Source of the DNA: JACCTU01 sp963848525
GTDB taxonomy: Bacteria; Actinomycetota; Thermoleophilia; Gaiellales; Gaiellaceae
Assembly: GCA_963848525.1 (NCBI GenBank)
Contig: CAWKDZ010000003.1
Span: 1-64,000, forward strand
DNA: 64,000 nt
Direction of reading: 5' to 3'
The translations under genes were made by a program, and so were the position numbers. Below are positions 25,356 through 33,286 of this stretch, piece by piece (positions within the stretch are counted from its first letter, which is position 1; every line of letters starts with the position of its first letter). The notes under the pieces are model-generated. The model did not search any database, had not been told where the DNA came from, and saw only the letters and a program-made list of their open reading frames with translations.

Positions 25356-26531
25356 ATGAGAAGAAGGCTCGCCATCGCGCTGACCGTCCTCGCCTGCGTG
25401 GCGGTGCTGCCGCTGCTGACAGGCTTCGCCAAGGACGAGCAGGCGTTCAGGGGCACCGTCTACCTCGGCATGGACACGCCGCTGACCGGCCCTCAGGCGG
25501 TCGTGGGCCAGGGCGACCGCGAAACCGTGACGGCGCTCGTCAACTACTGGAACTCCCGCGGTGGGATCAAGGGACGCAGAGTCGTCGTCGACGTCCTCGA
25601 CAACGCCTCGAACCCGTCGCAGGGCGTGCAGAACGTCCAACGCTTCATCGGCGACTCGAAGTACGTCGGCATCCTCGGCTCCGGCAACGCGGCGGCTGCT
25701 GTCGCAACCGCACCGCTCGCCACGACGGGTCAGATCCCGTTCATCGCGCTCTCGCCGCCGACGACGATCGTTTATCCGCCGCGGCCGTACGTCTACGTCG
25801 CGCTGCCCACGTCGCGCCTGTACGCCTACAGCATGGCGCAGTACCTCCGGCGCCAGGGCATCCGCCGGATCGCGCTGATGGGCGACAACGGCGGCTTCGG
25901 ACGCGACGGCGTCGGTCAGGTCCAGGCACTCGTTCGCGCCTACGGCTTCACGATCACCGAGAGCGTCATCTTCGCGCCCACCGCGACGAGCTTCACCGCG
26001 GAGTTGACGCGGATCAAGAACTCCAACGCCCAGGCGCTCTGGCTCTGGACCGTCACCCCGGCCGCAGCCACGATCGTGAAGGAGTTCCGCCAACTCCAGC
26101 TCTCGCAGCGCCTCGTCCTGACGGGCGGGAACCTCGCGCCGCAGTTCCTGCAAGGCACGTGCCCGGACGTCAACGGCGCGCTGGTCAACGGCTACCTCGG
26201 AAACGTCTGGAGGTCGCTGCCGAGGAGCAACCCCAACCGCGTGCACGGACAGCTGGTCGAGCGGCTCGTGAAGCACCCGATCTCGGTCTTCAACGTCGAC
26301 GCCTCCACGGCGCTCTACGCGTTCAAGGCGGCCATGGAGCGCGGCGGCTTCTCGCGCAGCGCCATCAACACCGCGCTCGAGACGAGGATCCGCGGGCTAC
26401 CGACGCCCGGCGGCAGGCTCTACTTCTCGCGCGTCAACCACAGCGGGATCCAGATGCCGAGCATGTGGGCCGGCCGGATCGCTTCGTGCAGGCCGAGGCC
26501 CCTGTTCGGAACGGCGTTCACGAAGAGGTAG
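25356..26531 (+). CDS. ABC transporter substrate-binding protein, branched-chain/aromatic-acid type (periplasmic-binding fold I)
   Basis: 391 residues. An N-terminal export signal (basic MRRR then a hydrophobic core) is followed by a two-lobe Peripla_BP_6 protein: GMDTPLTGPQAVVGQG, NASNPSQGVQNVQRFI and LMGDNGGFGRDG. Proteins of this class feed Liv-type importers and, in some bacteria, bind p-coumarate and other phenylpropanoids (CouP). First gene of a five-gene importer operon. Confidence 0.88.
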   Translation: MRRRLAIALTVLACVAVLPLLTGFAKDEQAFRGTVYLGMDTPLTGPQAVVGQGDRETVTALVNYWNSRGGIKGRRVVVDVLDNASNPSQGVQNVQRFIGDSKYVGILGSGNAAAAVATAPLATTGQIPFIALSPPTTIVYPPRPYVYVALPTSRLYAYSMAQYLRRQGIRRIALMGDNGGFGRDGVGQVQALVRAYGFTITESVIFAPTATSFTAELTRIKNSNAQALWLWTVTPAAATIVKEFRQLQLSQRLVLTGGNLAPQFLQGTCPDVNGALVNGYLGNVWRSLPRSNPNRVHGQLVERLVKHPISVFNVDASTALYAFKAAMERGGFSRSAINTALETRIRGLPTPGGRLYFSRVNHSGIQMPSMWAGRIASCRPRPLFGTAFTKR

Positions 26532-26558
26532 GCGAGCCGGCGAACGGAAGCACTGCAC

Positions 26559-27341
26559 GTGACGGAGGCGGCGTCCTCGTACGCCTGCGAGGTCGACGGC
26601 GTCGGTAAGTCCTTCGGCGCCGTAGCCGCCGTCGACGACGTCAGCCTCCGCATCGAGCGCGGCTCGCTCACGTGCCTGATCGGCCCCAACGGAGCCGGGA
26701 AGTCGACGCTGCTCGGTTGCATCTCGGGATTCGTCCGGGTCGACACGGGACGCGTGCTGGTCGACGGCGCCGACGTGACCCGCTGGACGGCGCACCGACG
26801 CGCGGACGCAGGACTGGCCGCCGTCTTCCAGACGACCCGCGCGGTCGGAACGCTCGACACGCTCGCCAACGCGATGATCGGCTGCCACCGCTGGACCCGC
26901 GCGGGTGTTCTCGAGGGGATGCTGCGGCCGCCTTGGCAATGGCGCGAGGAACGGCGCGCGCAGGCGGCCGCGTACGAGGCGCTCGAGCTCGTCGGTCTCG
27001 CCGACCGCGCCCGCGTGCCGGCCGCCGCGCTGCCGCTCGGCCAGCTGCGCCTGCTCGCGGTCGCGCGCGCCTTGGCCCAGCGGCCGAGCGTCCTCCTGCT
27101 CGACGAGCCGGCCGCCGGCCTGCGCGCCGCGGAAAAGGCACAGCTCGTCGCGGCGTTCAACGACCTGAAGCGCACGGATCTGACCCAGGTGCTGGTCGAG
27201 CACGACATGCAGTTCGTCGGCTCGCTCGCCGACCGCGTGATCGTGCTCGACAGGGGACGTGTGATCGCCGACGGGACGCCCGCTCAAGTCCGCGAGGACG
27301 CGCGCGTCGTCGACGCGTACTTGGGGTCCGCGACGCTGTGA
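26559..27341 (+). CDS. livG: LivG-type ABC importer ATPase
   Basis: 260 residues. Walker A GPNGAGKSTL, the Liv-specific segment AVFQTTRAVGTLDTLANAMI, a shifted signature LPLGQLRLLAVARAL, and Walker B VLLLDEPAAGLRAAE. The C-terminal KRTDLTQVLVEHDMQFV block is typical of LivG. Start GTG at 26559. The stop overlaps the GTG of the LivF gene. Confidence 0.88.
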   Translation: MTEAASSYACEVDGVGKSFGAVAAVDDVSLRIERGSLTCLIGPNGAGKSTLLGCISGFVRVDTGRVLVDGADVTRWTAHRRADAGLAAVFQTTRAVGTLDTLANAMIGCHRWTRAGVLEGMLRPPWQWREERRAQAAAYEALELVGLADRARVPAAALPLGQLRLLAVARALAQRPSVLLLDEPAAGLRAAEKAQLVAAFNDLKRTDLTQVLVEHDMQFVGSLADRVIVLDRGRVIADGTPAQVREDARVVDAYLGSATL

Positions 27342-28112
27342 CGGCGCTGCTCGAGGTCGAGGAGCTCGTCGTCCGCTACGGCGAGGCGGTCGCGGTCGAC
27401 ACCGTCTCGCTGCGCGTCGACCGCGGCGAGCGGGTTGCTCTGATCGGCCCGAACGGCGCCGGCAAGAGCTCGCTCTTGAATGCCGTGTGCGGGGTCGTCC
27501 GTCCCTCGTCCGGACGCGTCCGCGTCGACGGCGCCGACGTGACCGGGGCTGTGCCGGGCGCGCTCGTCCGGCGCGGCGTCAGCCAGGTCCCAGAGGGCCG
27601 ACACGTGTTCGCGTCGCTCCCGGTCGAGGCGAACCTCCAGCTCGGAGCCTACGGCCGATTCTTCAGCCTCGAGATCGATCTCCTCGACGCTCCGCTACCT
27701 CCGCCGGAAGGACGAGGTCCAGGAGCGTCTCGAACGGGTCTACACACTCCTGCCGAAGCTGCGCGAGCTGCGCGAGCGTCCCGCCGGACGCACGTCCGGC
27801 GGCGAGCAGCAGATGGTCGCGATCGGGCGAGCGCTGATGGCCGAGCCCCGCGTCCTCGCGATCGACGAGCTCTCGCTCGGCCTCGCCCCGCTCGTCGTCG
27901 AGCAACTAACGGAGTTCCTCGTCCGCCTGAACGAGGAGGAAGGCGTCGCCATCCTGCTCGTGGACCAGAACGCGGTGCTGGCGTTCTCGCTCTGCGAGCG
28001 CTCCTACGTGCTCGAGACGGGCAGGATCGCCATCGAGGGGTTGAGCTCGGAGCTCCGCGATCGGCCGGAGGTGCGCAGCGCCTACCTCGGAGGCGGGAGC
28101 GGTCCCAGGTGA
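27338..28112 (+). CDS. livF: LivF-type ABC importer ATPase, one apparent frameshift
   Basis: Walker A (GPNGAGKSSL), QVPEGRHVFASL and the N-terminal half are in one frame to about 27690. The second half (YTLLPKLRELRERPAGRTSG, then SGGEQQMVAIGRAL and VLAIDELSLGLAP) is in the next. About 257 residues when joined. Since both halves keep every motif and flanking genes are intact, a one-base sequencing error is likelier than decay. The stop overlaps the LivH start. Confidence 0.82.
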
Positions 28113-28957
28113 CGACGTTCCTCCAGCTCGTCGTCGTCGGGATCTCGACGGGCTCCGTCTTCGGGATCATCGGGATCGCCCTCGTCCTCGTCTACCGGAC
28201 GACCGGGATCGTCAACTTCGCCCAAGGGGTGTTCGCCGTCCTCGGCGGCGTGTTCACGTTCGAGTTCGCCCAGCACATACCCATGCTCCCGGCAATCGTC
28301 CTCGCCGTCCTGCTCTCGGCGGTGCTCGCCACGTTCGCGGCGGTCGTCGCCGTCGGGATCCGAGGACGGACTACGCACCTCGCGAGCCTCGTGATCACCG
28401 TCGGCATCGCTCTCACCGCAGAGGCTGTCCTGCTCGCGAGCTTCGGCGAGGTCCCGCGCTCGTACGCAGGCATCTCCGAGCACGCCTGGGACATCGGCGG
28501 CGTCCTCGTGCAGCCGCAATACGTGCTGATCGCGGCCGTCGCGCTCATCGCGGCGGTCGCTCTCACCTTCTTCCTCCGCCGAACGATCGTCGGGCAGGCA
28601 CTCGTGGCGTCCGCCGACTCGCCCCGCGCCGCGGAGCTCGTCGGCCTCAACGTCCGCTCGATCGCGGTGATCGCCTTCGCCGTCGCCGGCGCGCTCTGCG
28701 CTGTCGGCGGCGCGCTGCTCGCTCCCACCGTCCCGGTCGTCTACAACGCCGACCTCGCCCTGACGATCAACGGCTTCGCCGCCGCCGTCTTCGGAGGCTT
28801 CGCCTCGATCCGGCTCGCGCTGCTGGGCGGCTACGCGCTCGGGATCGTCGAGCAGCTCGTGGTCGGCTACGTCGACCCGCAGTACAACCTCACGATTGCG
28901 CTCGTCGTCATGCTCGTGCTGATCGGCTGGCGCTCCCGGAAGGAGCTCGCGATTTGA
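28109..28957 (+). CDS. livH: LivH-type ABC importer permease
   Basis: 282 residues with eight to nine helices. The family signature YRTTGIVNFAQGVFAVLGG is near the N-terminus, and the EAA-like cytoplasmic segment SPRAAELVGLNVRSIAVIAF lies near residue 175. GTG at 28109 overlaps the LivF stop, and the stop overlaps a TTG that starts LivM. Confidence 0.88.
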   Translation: MTTFLQLVVVGISTGSVFGIIGIALVLVYRTTGIVNFAQGVFAVLGGVFTFEFAQHIPMLPAIVLAVLLSAVLATFAAVVAVGIRGRTTHLASLVITVGIALTAEAVLLASFGEVPRSYAGISEHAWDIGGVLVQPQYVLIAAVALIAAVALTFFLRRTIVGQALVASADSPRAAELVGLNVRSIAVIAFAVAGALCAVGGALLAPTVPVVYNADLALTINGFAAAVFGGFASIRLALLGGYALGIVEQLVVGYVDPQYNLTIALVVMLVLIGWRSRKELAI

Positions 28958-30075
28958 GCACCGAAGCGGCCGCCGGGACGCAGCGTGTCCGCGTGGGGAA
29001 GGGTTGGCTCCGTTTCGCGGCGATCGTGGCGGCCGCCGCGTTCGCCTGCTGGCTGCCGTTTCAGCTGTCGCGGCTCGACCTCGCCCTCTACGACCGCATG
29101 GGCCTCTACACGCTCGTCACCGTCGGGCTCACCCTGCTGATGGGGTTCGCCGGACAGGTCTCGCTCGGACAAGGCGCCTTCTTCCTGATCGGCGCCTACA
29201 CGTCGGGCCTGCTCACCGTCGGCCTCGACCCCGACACGCGTCTCGTCGACCTCGAGGCGGGGATCACGCCGCTGGCCGCGCTCGCCGCCGCCCCGGTCGT
29301 GACCGCAGTCGTCGCCGCGGTCATCGGTGTACCGCTCCTGCGCCTCCGGGGGCACTACCTCGCGTTCGCGACGCTCGCTTTCCACCTGATCATGCTGTCG
29401 CTGCTCTACGCGCAGGACCGGTTCACGGGCGGCCAGTACGGCGTCACGGTCGCGAAGCCGCTCGAGGTCTTCGGCCACTCGATCAGCGGCGCCACCCACG
29501 CCGCCGTCGTGTGGGCCATCGTCGCGATCGCGCTCCTGCTGTCGGCGAACCTCGTCCACTCGCGCGCCGGCCGCGCCTTGCAGGCGGTCGCCGCGAGCGA
29601 GCCCGCCGCCGCGGCCGCGGGAGTCAACGTCGCGACCTACAAGCTGCGGCTCTTCGTCCTCGCAGCGGCGCTCGCCGGCCTCGCCGGCGGTCTGTTCGCG
29701 TTCTTCGCGCAGTTCGTCGGACCCGAGGACTTCTCCATCATTCTCAGCCTCCAGTTCGTGGTGATGGTCGCGGTCGGCGGGCTCGGCAACGTCTACGGCG
29801 CCGTCGTCGGCACCGTCGCAATCCTGTGGCTCGAGCATCGCGTGCGCGATCTCGGAACGCACGAGAGCCTGCTCGGCTGGGACCTGCCCCCGCAGGCGCC
29901 GAGCGTCCTCTCGCTCGGCGTCCTGGGCGTGATCTTGATCCTCGTCATGCTCTTCTTCCCGAACGGGCTCCTCCCCGCTGTGCTCGGCGGCGTCCGGCGC
30001 GCGCGCAACCGCCGCCGCCGCCGGACGCCAGCGAGCGCCCTCCCGGTCTCCGACCGCAGGCCCGACACGCGCTGA
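28954..30075 (+). CDS. livM: LivM-type ABC importer permease
   Basis: 373 residues with about ten helices. Signature GFAGQVSLGQGAFFLIGAYT near residue 65 and the EAA-like region SEPAAAAAGVNVATYKLRLF. The Arg-rich tail (ARNRRRRRT) is cytoplasmic. TTG start overlapping the LivH stop (TTGA). It closes the importer operon; a hairpin terminator overlaps its stop codon. Confidence 0.88.
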   Translation: MSTEAAAGTQRVRVGKGWLRFAAIVAAAAFACWLPFQLSRLDLALYDRMGLYTLVTVGLTLLMGFAGQVSLGQGAFFLIGAYTSGLLTVGLDPDTRLVDLEAGITPLAALAAAPVVTAVVAAVIGVPLLRLRGHYLAFATLAFHLIMLSLLYAQDRFTGGQYGVTVAKPLEVFGHSISGATHAAVVWAIVAIALLLSANLVHSRAGRALQAVAASEPAAAAAGVNVATYKLRLFVLAAALAGLAGGLFAFFAQFVGPEDFSIILSLQFVVMVAVGGLGNVYGAVVGTVAILWLEHRVRDLGTHESLLGWDLPPQAPSVLSLGVLGVILILVMLFFPNGLLPAVLGGVRRARNRRRRRTPASALPVSDRRPDTR

Positions 30076-30093
30076 GGCGCGATCGCGCGCCTC
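30074..30093 (+). terminator. Hairpin overlapping the LivM stop codon
   Basis: GAGGCGCG, loop ATCG, CGCGCCTC. The 8-base arms begin inside the TGA. No T-run follows. Confidence 0.5.
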
Positions 30094-30160
30094 CGGTGTG
30101 TGCTCAGGCCGCGGCGAACCCCCGCGGGATGCAGGGGTACGCCGTCGGCCGCTGAGTGCG

Positions 30161-31057
30161 TTACGGAATCGCCACGCTCGAGACGGTGAAGGGGAGCACC
30201 TGCGTCCCCGTCGGCCGCTGAGCGAACTGCGAGTTGACGACGAGCATCCGCCCGCGCGCGATCGCGTTGGTCGTGGGCGATCGGAATGACGGGTCGGTGG
30301 TCCGGGAGACGACGTCGCCCGACGAGTAGTCGCCCGAGAGGCGCACTTCGACGATCGCACCACCGGCGATCGCGTAGAGCGTGTGGCCTCGCAGCTGCAG
30401 GCCGTCGCCGCCGGTCGGCTCGTCGGTCGTGATCTCGACGACCTCCTTCGTCGCGAGGTCGATCCGGAAGAGCTCGGCCGAGTTCGACTTGGCGACGATC
30501 AGGTACTTGCCGTCGGGCGTTGCGACGATGCCGTTCAGGTTGAAGCCGGGCGTGTACGCGGCCGGCGTCCCGGTGAAGTCCAGCCATGGCTCGACCGTCG
30601 TCAGGTCGGCCGAGATGCGCCAGAGGGTCGGCCGCATCGAGTCGGTGACGAAGGCGTCGCCGGACCTGGTCGTCGCGATGTCGTTGAGGAACCCACCGGT
30701 GCCCGTCGCGAACGACGCGAGCAGCGCCTTCGTCTCGGTGTCGTAGACGAAGAGGCGCCCGGTCGGGCCGCCGGCGACGTAGAGCCGGGTGTCGTCGACC
30801 TCGAGGCCGATGGCCGTCGTGCGGCCGTCCTGGCCGCCGGCGAGGAAGATCTCGGTCATCGGCTCCGAGACGTGGCCTCGGAAGATCGTCCCGTCGCCGG
30901 TCGAGGTGACGAAGAACGCGCCTGTCGACGGCTGGAAGGCGACGCCTTCCGGGAATACAGCCGGGCCGGGCACGACGTACGCCGAGGGTCTCGGCTCCGC
31001 GCCGGCCGCCGTCGCGAGGACGAGCGACGCAAGCGCCGCGAGTGCTGCAATCCGCAT
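30161..31057 (-). CDS. Exported SMP-30/gluconolactonase-like beta-propeller
   Basis: 298 residues with a signal peptide (MRIAALAALASLVLATAAGA) and six blade-like repeats. Family-type segments include VFPEGVAFQPSTGAFFVTST, GFLNDIATTRSGDAFVTDS and NLNGIVATPDGKYLIVAKS, the Asn positions matching metal ligands of the SMP-30 fold. A lactonase or sugar-binding role is possible but not shown. It lies convergent to the importer and may belong to the same uptake theme or be independent. ATG at 31057. Confidence 0.75.
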   Translation of the reverse strand: MRIAALAALASLVLATAAGAEPRPSAYVVPGPAVFPEGVAFQPSTGAFFVTSTGDGTIFRGHVSEPMTEIFLAGGQDGRTTAIGLEVDDTRLYVAGGPTGRLFVYDTETKALLASFATGTGGFLNDIATTRSGDAFVTDSMRPTLWRISADLTTVEPWLDFTGTPAAYTPGFNLNGIVATPDGKYLIVAKSNSAELFRIDLATKEVVEITTDEPTGGDGLQLRGHTLYAIAGGAIVEVRLSGDYSSGDVVSRTTDPSFRSPTTNAIARGRMLVVNSQFAQRPTGTQVLPFTVSSVAIP

Positions 31058-31424
31058 GTTGTGCAAACCCCCCTGAAGTTGTGTACGCAACGGAAGCTAT
31101 CGAAGGTACGGAGCGGCTCGCGCGCTGGTTTGGCGCGTCGCGCTAAGGTGGCCGAGCTTCGCCCCCGCCTGCGGGCCAACTGTTGAACCAACAGCATCAC
31201 CAAGGGAGCCGACGTTCGGTAGCAAGCGCGAAAGCGTCAGGCGCCGACTAAGCACCCACCTGAGAACCGAGGTTCTCAACGGCTCGTAGGCGGGCGGCGG
31301 GGCAGTCGCACTGCTTGATGCGGGTCCCTGCGCGGTGGTACGGTCGCTCGAGCTGCGGCAGGAGAGACGATGGCCGCAGCATTCTCGGAAGTCCATCGAT
31401 TCGGCCGCGGGACGCTCTAGCGAC
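31058..31424. other. Gene-free control region between SMP-30-like and metalloprotease genes
   Basis: 367 bases without a supportable gene. It contains CTGTTG-AAC-CAACAG (31180-31194), the LexA-type palindrome at 31261-31278, and a 16-codon frame with a good ribosome site (ATG 31370, ends TAG) that is not in frame with the protease and may be a leader. Confidence 0.5.
31261..31278. promoter_or_regulatory. LexA-type SOS box (GAAC-N4-GTTC) in a perfect 8-bp-arm palindrome
   Basis: TGAGAACCGAGGTTCTCA: the core GAACCGAGGTTC fits the Gram-positive/actinobacterial LexA site GAACNNNNGTTC. The symmetry extends over eight bases on each side. It is 147 bases before the GTG of the metalloprotease gene. 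LexA binding is inferred from the motif only. Confidence 0.6.
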
Positions 31425-32189
31425 GTGTCCGTCTCGTGTGGCCGGTACATCGACGCCCTCTGGGCGAACGAGGAGCGCTCGAACGCCTGGGTCTGGTTGC
31501 GCGGGAGCGGCTGGCGCAAGCTGGACGACCGCAACGACGACACCTGCACGAACCTGCTGGCGATCGCTGCCACTGCGAAGAAGGAGCAGTGGGCCGTCTC
31601 CGTCCACGAAGAGGTGCGCGGCGGCCGCCCGTACATCACCGAGATCTACGACTTCCCGACCGGCGTGGTCGGGCCGACCCAGGAGATCAGCTTCGCCGTC
31701 TCCGAGTGTTCGTTCAACTGGACGGCCGCCTACGCGCAGCGCGGCACCCAGATCACGGTTCGGATCCGGCTCGTTCCCGACGCCGGGATCACGGACGCGA
31801 CGATGGACACGCTCCGCGACCGGTGGCGAACCGGCATCGAAAGCAAGTGGAGTAACCGCTTCGGCTGCTGCACCGATCCCGGCTGCATCGGACGCTGCGC
31901 GCTCACGTTCCGCGTCGAGTGGGTCGACTCCGGGGAGCACCATCGTGTCCGCGTGATGGTCGGCCCGGCTCAGAGCAACATGACGAACTGGGACACCGAG
32001 GACAGCGGGAACGTCGCCTCGCACGAGTTCGGACACATGCTCGGTCACCCCGACGAGTACAGTTCGAGCGCCTGCCCGAACCGAAGCCCGGTCAACACGG
32101 GGACGGTGATGGACGACAACACCGAGGTCGTCGAACGCCTCTGCCGCCCGTTCTGCGATCGGCTCGGTCAACCGATCTACACGGTATGA
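31425..32189 (+). CDS. Zinc metalloprotease (HEFGHMLGHPDEY) with N-terminal small repeat domain
   Basis: About 254 residues. The N-terminal 70 residues (ALWANEERSNAWVWLRGSGW, then DDTCTNLLAIAATAK) are homologous to the complete 72-residue protein encoded two genes downstream. The C-terminal part carries HEFGHMLGHPDEY (about 200-212), a HExxHxxGHxxE/D-like zinc site, with Cys-rich surroundings (FGCCTDPGCIGRC) and an NTGTVMDD Met-turn-like segment. The GTG at 31425 is chosen because it makes both N-termini equal in length. No signal peptide is seen, so the protease is cytoplasmic or released another way. First gene of a four-gene operon behind an SOS-type palindrome. Confidence 0.75.
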   Translation: MSVSCGRYIDALWANEERSNAWVWLRGSGWRKLDDRNDDTCTNLLAIAATAKKEQWAVSVHEEVRGGRPYITEIYDFPTGVVGPTQEISFAVSECSFNWTAAYAQRGTQITVRIRLVPDAGITDATMDTLRDRWRTGIESKWSNRFGCCTDPGCIGRCALTFRVEWVDSGEHHRVRVMVGPAQSNMTNWDTEDSGNVASHEFGHMLGHPDEYSSSACPNRSPVNTGTVMDDNTEVVERLCRPFCDRLGQPIYTV

Positions 32190-32719
32190 ACGAGCAGCCC
32201 GACGAGACCAGCAAGGCCTCGCCCGCGGGCACGCCGTTCGCGTCGACGGAGCTGGCCGCGAAGGTCCGCGAAGCAGTCGAGAAGCCGGAAGCGCGACGCG
32301 ACCTCCAGGTTCGGCTCGAGATCGAGGGCGGCCAGCACGAGGACCGCTACCTGTTTCAGTTCACGGCCGTGGGAAGCGGTGAAGCCGAAGCGGGGCTGAG
32401 CGACCGCCTCCGCGGACTCACGCTCGAGCCGAAGCGGGCGAAGCTCGCGGCTCGCGACGTGGCGAGCCTGTTGAAGCTGGTCGATGTCGAGGGGCTGATC
32501 GCGGCTTCGAGGATGCGCCCACGCATCCCCCCGGACAGCCTCGTCGGCCGGCTGCACGTCGGCGACGGCGCGCAGGGAGTGACCGTCGTCTTCATGGCGG
32601 ACGAGGAGCAGGCGAAGACGGCCGGCTACGAGCCCCCGCGCGCGGTCTCGCGCATCGTCGATCAGATCTACGAGCTGGGCGCCAAGGCGATGGGCACCCG
32701 AGACGTGCGCCCCAAGTGA
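32186..32719 (+). CDS. Unknown protein in metalloprotease operon (177 aa)
   Basis: A soluble protein with an alpha/beta pattern: DLQVRLEIEGGQHEDRYLFQ, LTLEPKRAKLAARDVASLLK and SLVGRLHVGDGAQGVTVVFM. No catalytic motif or membrane segment is visible. ATG overlaps the protease stop (ATGA), so the two are made together. It could be a substrate, inhibitor or carrier of the protease; I do not recognise a family. Confidence 0.75.
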   Translation: MNEQPDETSKASPAGTPFASTELAAKVREAVEKPEARRDLQVRLEIEGGQHEDRYLFQFTAVGSGEAEAGLSDRLRGLTLEPKRAKLAARDVASLLKLVDVEGLIAASRMRPRIPPDSLVGRLHVGDGAQGVTVVFMADEEQAKTAGYEPPRAVSRIVDQIYELGAKAMGTRDVRPK

Positions 32720-32738
32720 CGAAAGGAGGTGGAGGACG

Positions 32739-32957
32739 ATGCCGTGGCTGAACAACAAGAAGGTCCTCGCGCTCTGGTCGAACTCCGAACGGTCGAACGC
32801 GTGGGGTTGGATCGACGGCGCGTGGCGGAAGTTCCACGACGACCACGACGACGCGTGCACGAACTTCACGATCCTCGCGGCTCACGCGAAGGACGGAAAC
32901 CGGAACGTGAACGTCTTCGTCGACGCGAACCGAGTCAAGGAGATGTACGTCTGGTGA
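32739..32957 (+). CDS. Stand-alone 72-residue homologue of the protease N-terminal domain
   Basis: Starts MPWLNNKKVLALWSNSERSN and continues AWGWIDGAWRKFHDDHDDAC. This aligns without gaps to the protease N-terminus over the first 22 residues and again at CTNxxxLAAxAK and the closing VKEMYVW/ITEIYDF. Strong Shine-Dalgarno AAGGAGGTG. Its own copy of the domain suggests an immunity, decoy or partner protein for the protease (inference). It was too diverged to come from a recent duplication. Confidence 0.8.
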   Translation: MPWLNNKKVLALWSNSERSNAWGWIDGAWRKFHDDHDDACTNFTILAAHAKDGNRNVNVFVDANRVKEMYVW

Positions 32958-33286
32958 TGCACGACGACGAAGCCGAGGCGGTCGGCGCACCGGCGCCGTT
33001 CACCCAGGGCCAGGTCGACGAGCTCGTGCGGGGAACGCTCCCCGAGGAGGCGGTGGCAGCCGTCCTGAAAGCGTTCTCGCCCCGTCGAGCCGGAAAGCGC
33101 CCCCGCTCGACGAAGCGGTCTCCGATCTCGGTGACCGAGGACGACCTCTTCAGGCTCGCCGAGGACGGCGTGACACCGGCCAAGATCAAGAAGCGCCTGG
33201 CTTCCCGGAAAGCCGCCGCCGATAGGTCGGAGCCGGAGGAGACCGGCGAGCGGCCGACCAAGCGCCCACCGGGCGCCGGTCGCTAG
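32957..33286 (+). CDS. Small basic unknown protein, last gene of the metalloprotease operon
   Basis: 109 residues. An acidic start (MHDDEAEAVG) is followed by helical QVDELVRGTLPEEAVAAVLK, a basic linker (RRAGKRPRSTKRS) and a C-terminal segment VTEDDLFRLAEDGVTPAKIK with helix-turn-helix-like spacing. DNA binding is possible but unproven. ATG overlaps the previous stop (TGATG). Its stop overlaps by four bases the 3' end of the convergent regulator gene. Confidence 0.65.
   Translation: MHDDEAEAVGAPAPFTQGQVDELVRGTLPEEAVAAVLKAFSPRRAGKRPRSTKRSPISVTEDDLFRLAEDGVTPAKIKKRLASRKAAADRSEPEETGERPTKRPPGAGR

Noticed and set aside
31180..31194. CTGTTG-AAC-CAACAG inverted repeat as operator of the SMP-30-like gene
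   Set aside because: Only 6-bp arms and no second copy; palindromes of this size are expected by chance.
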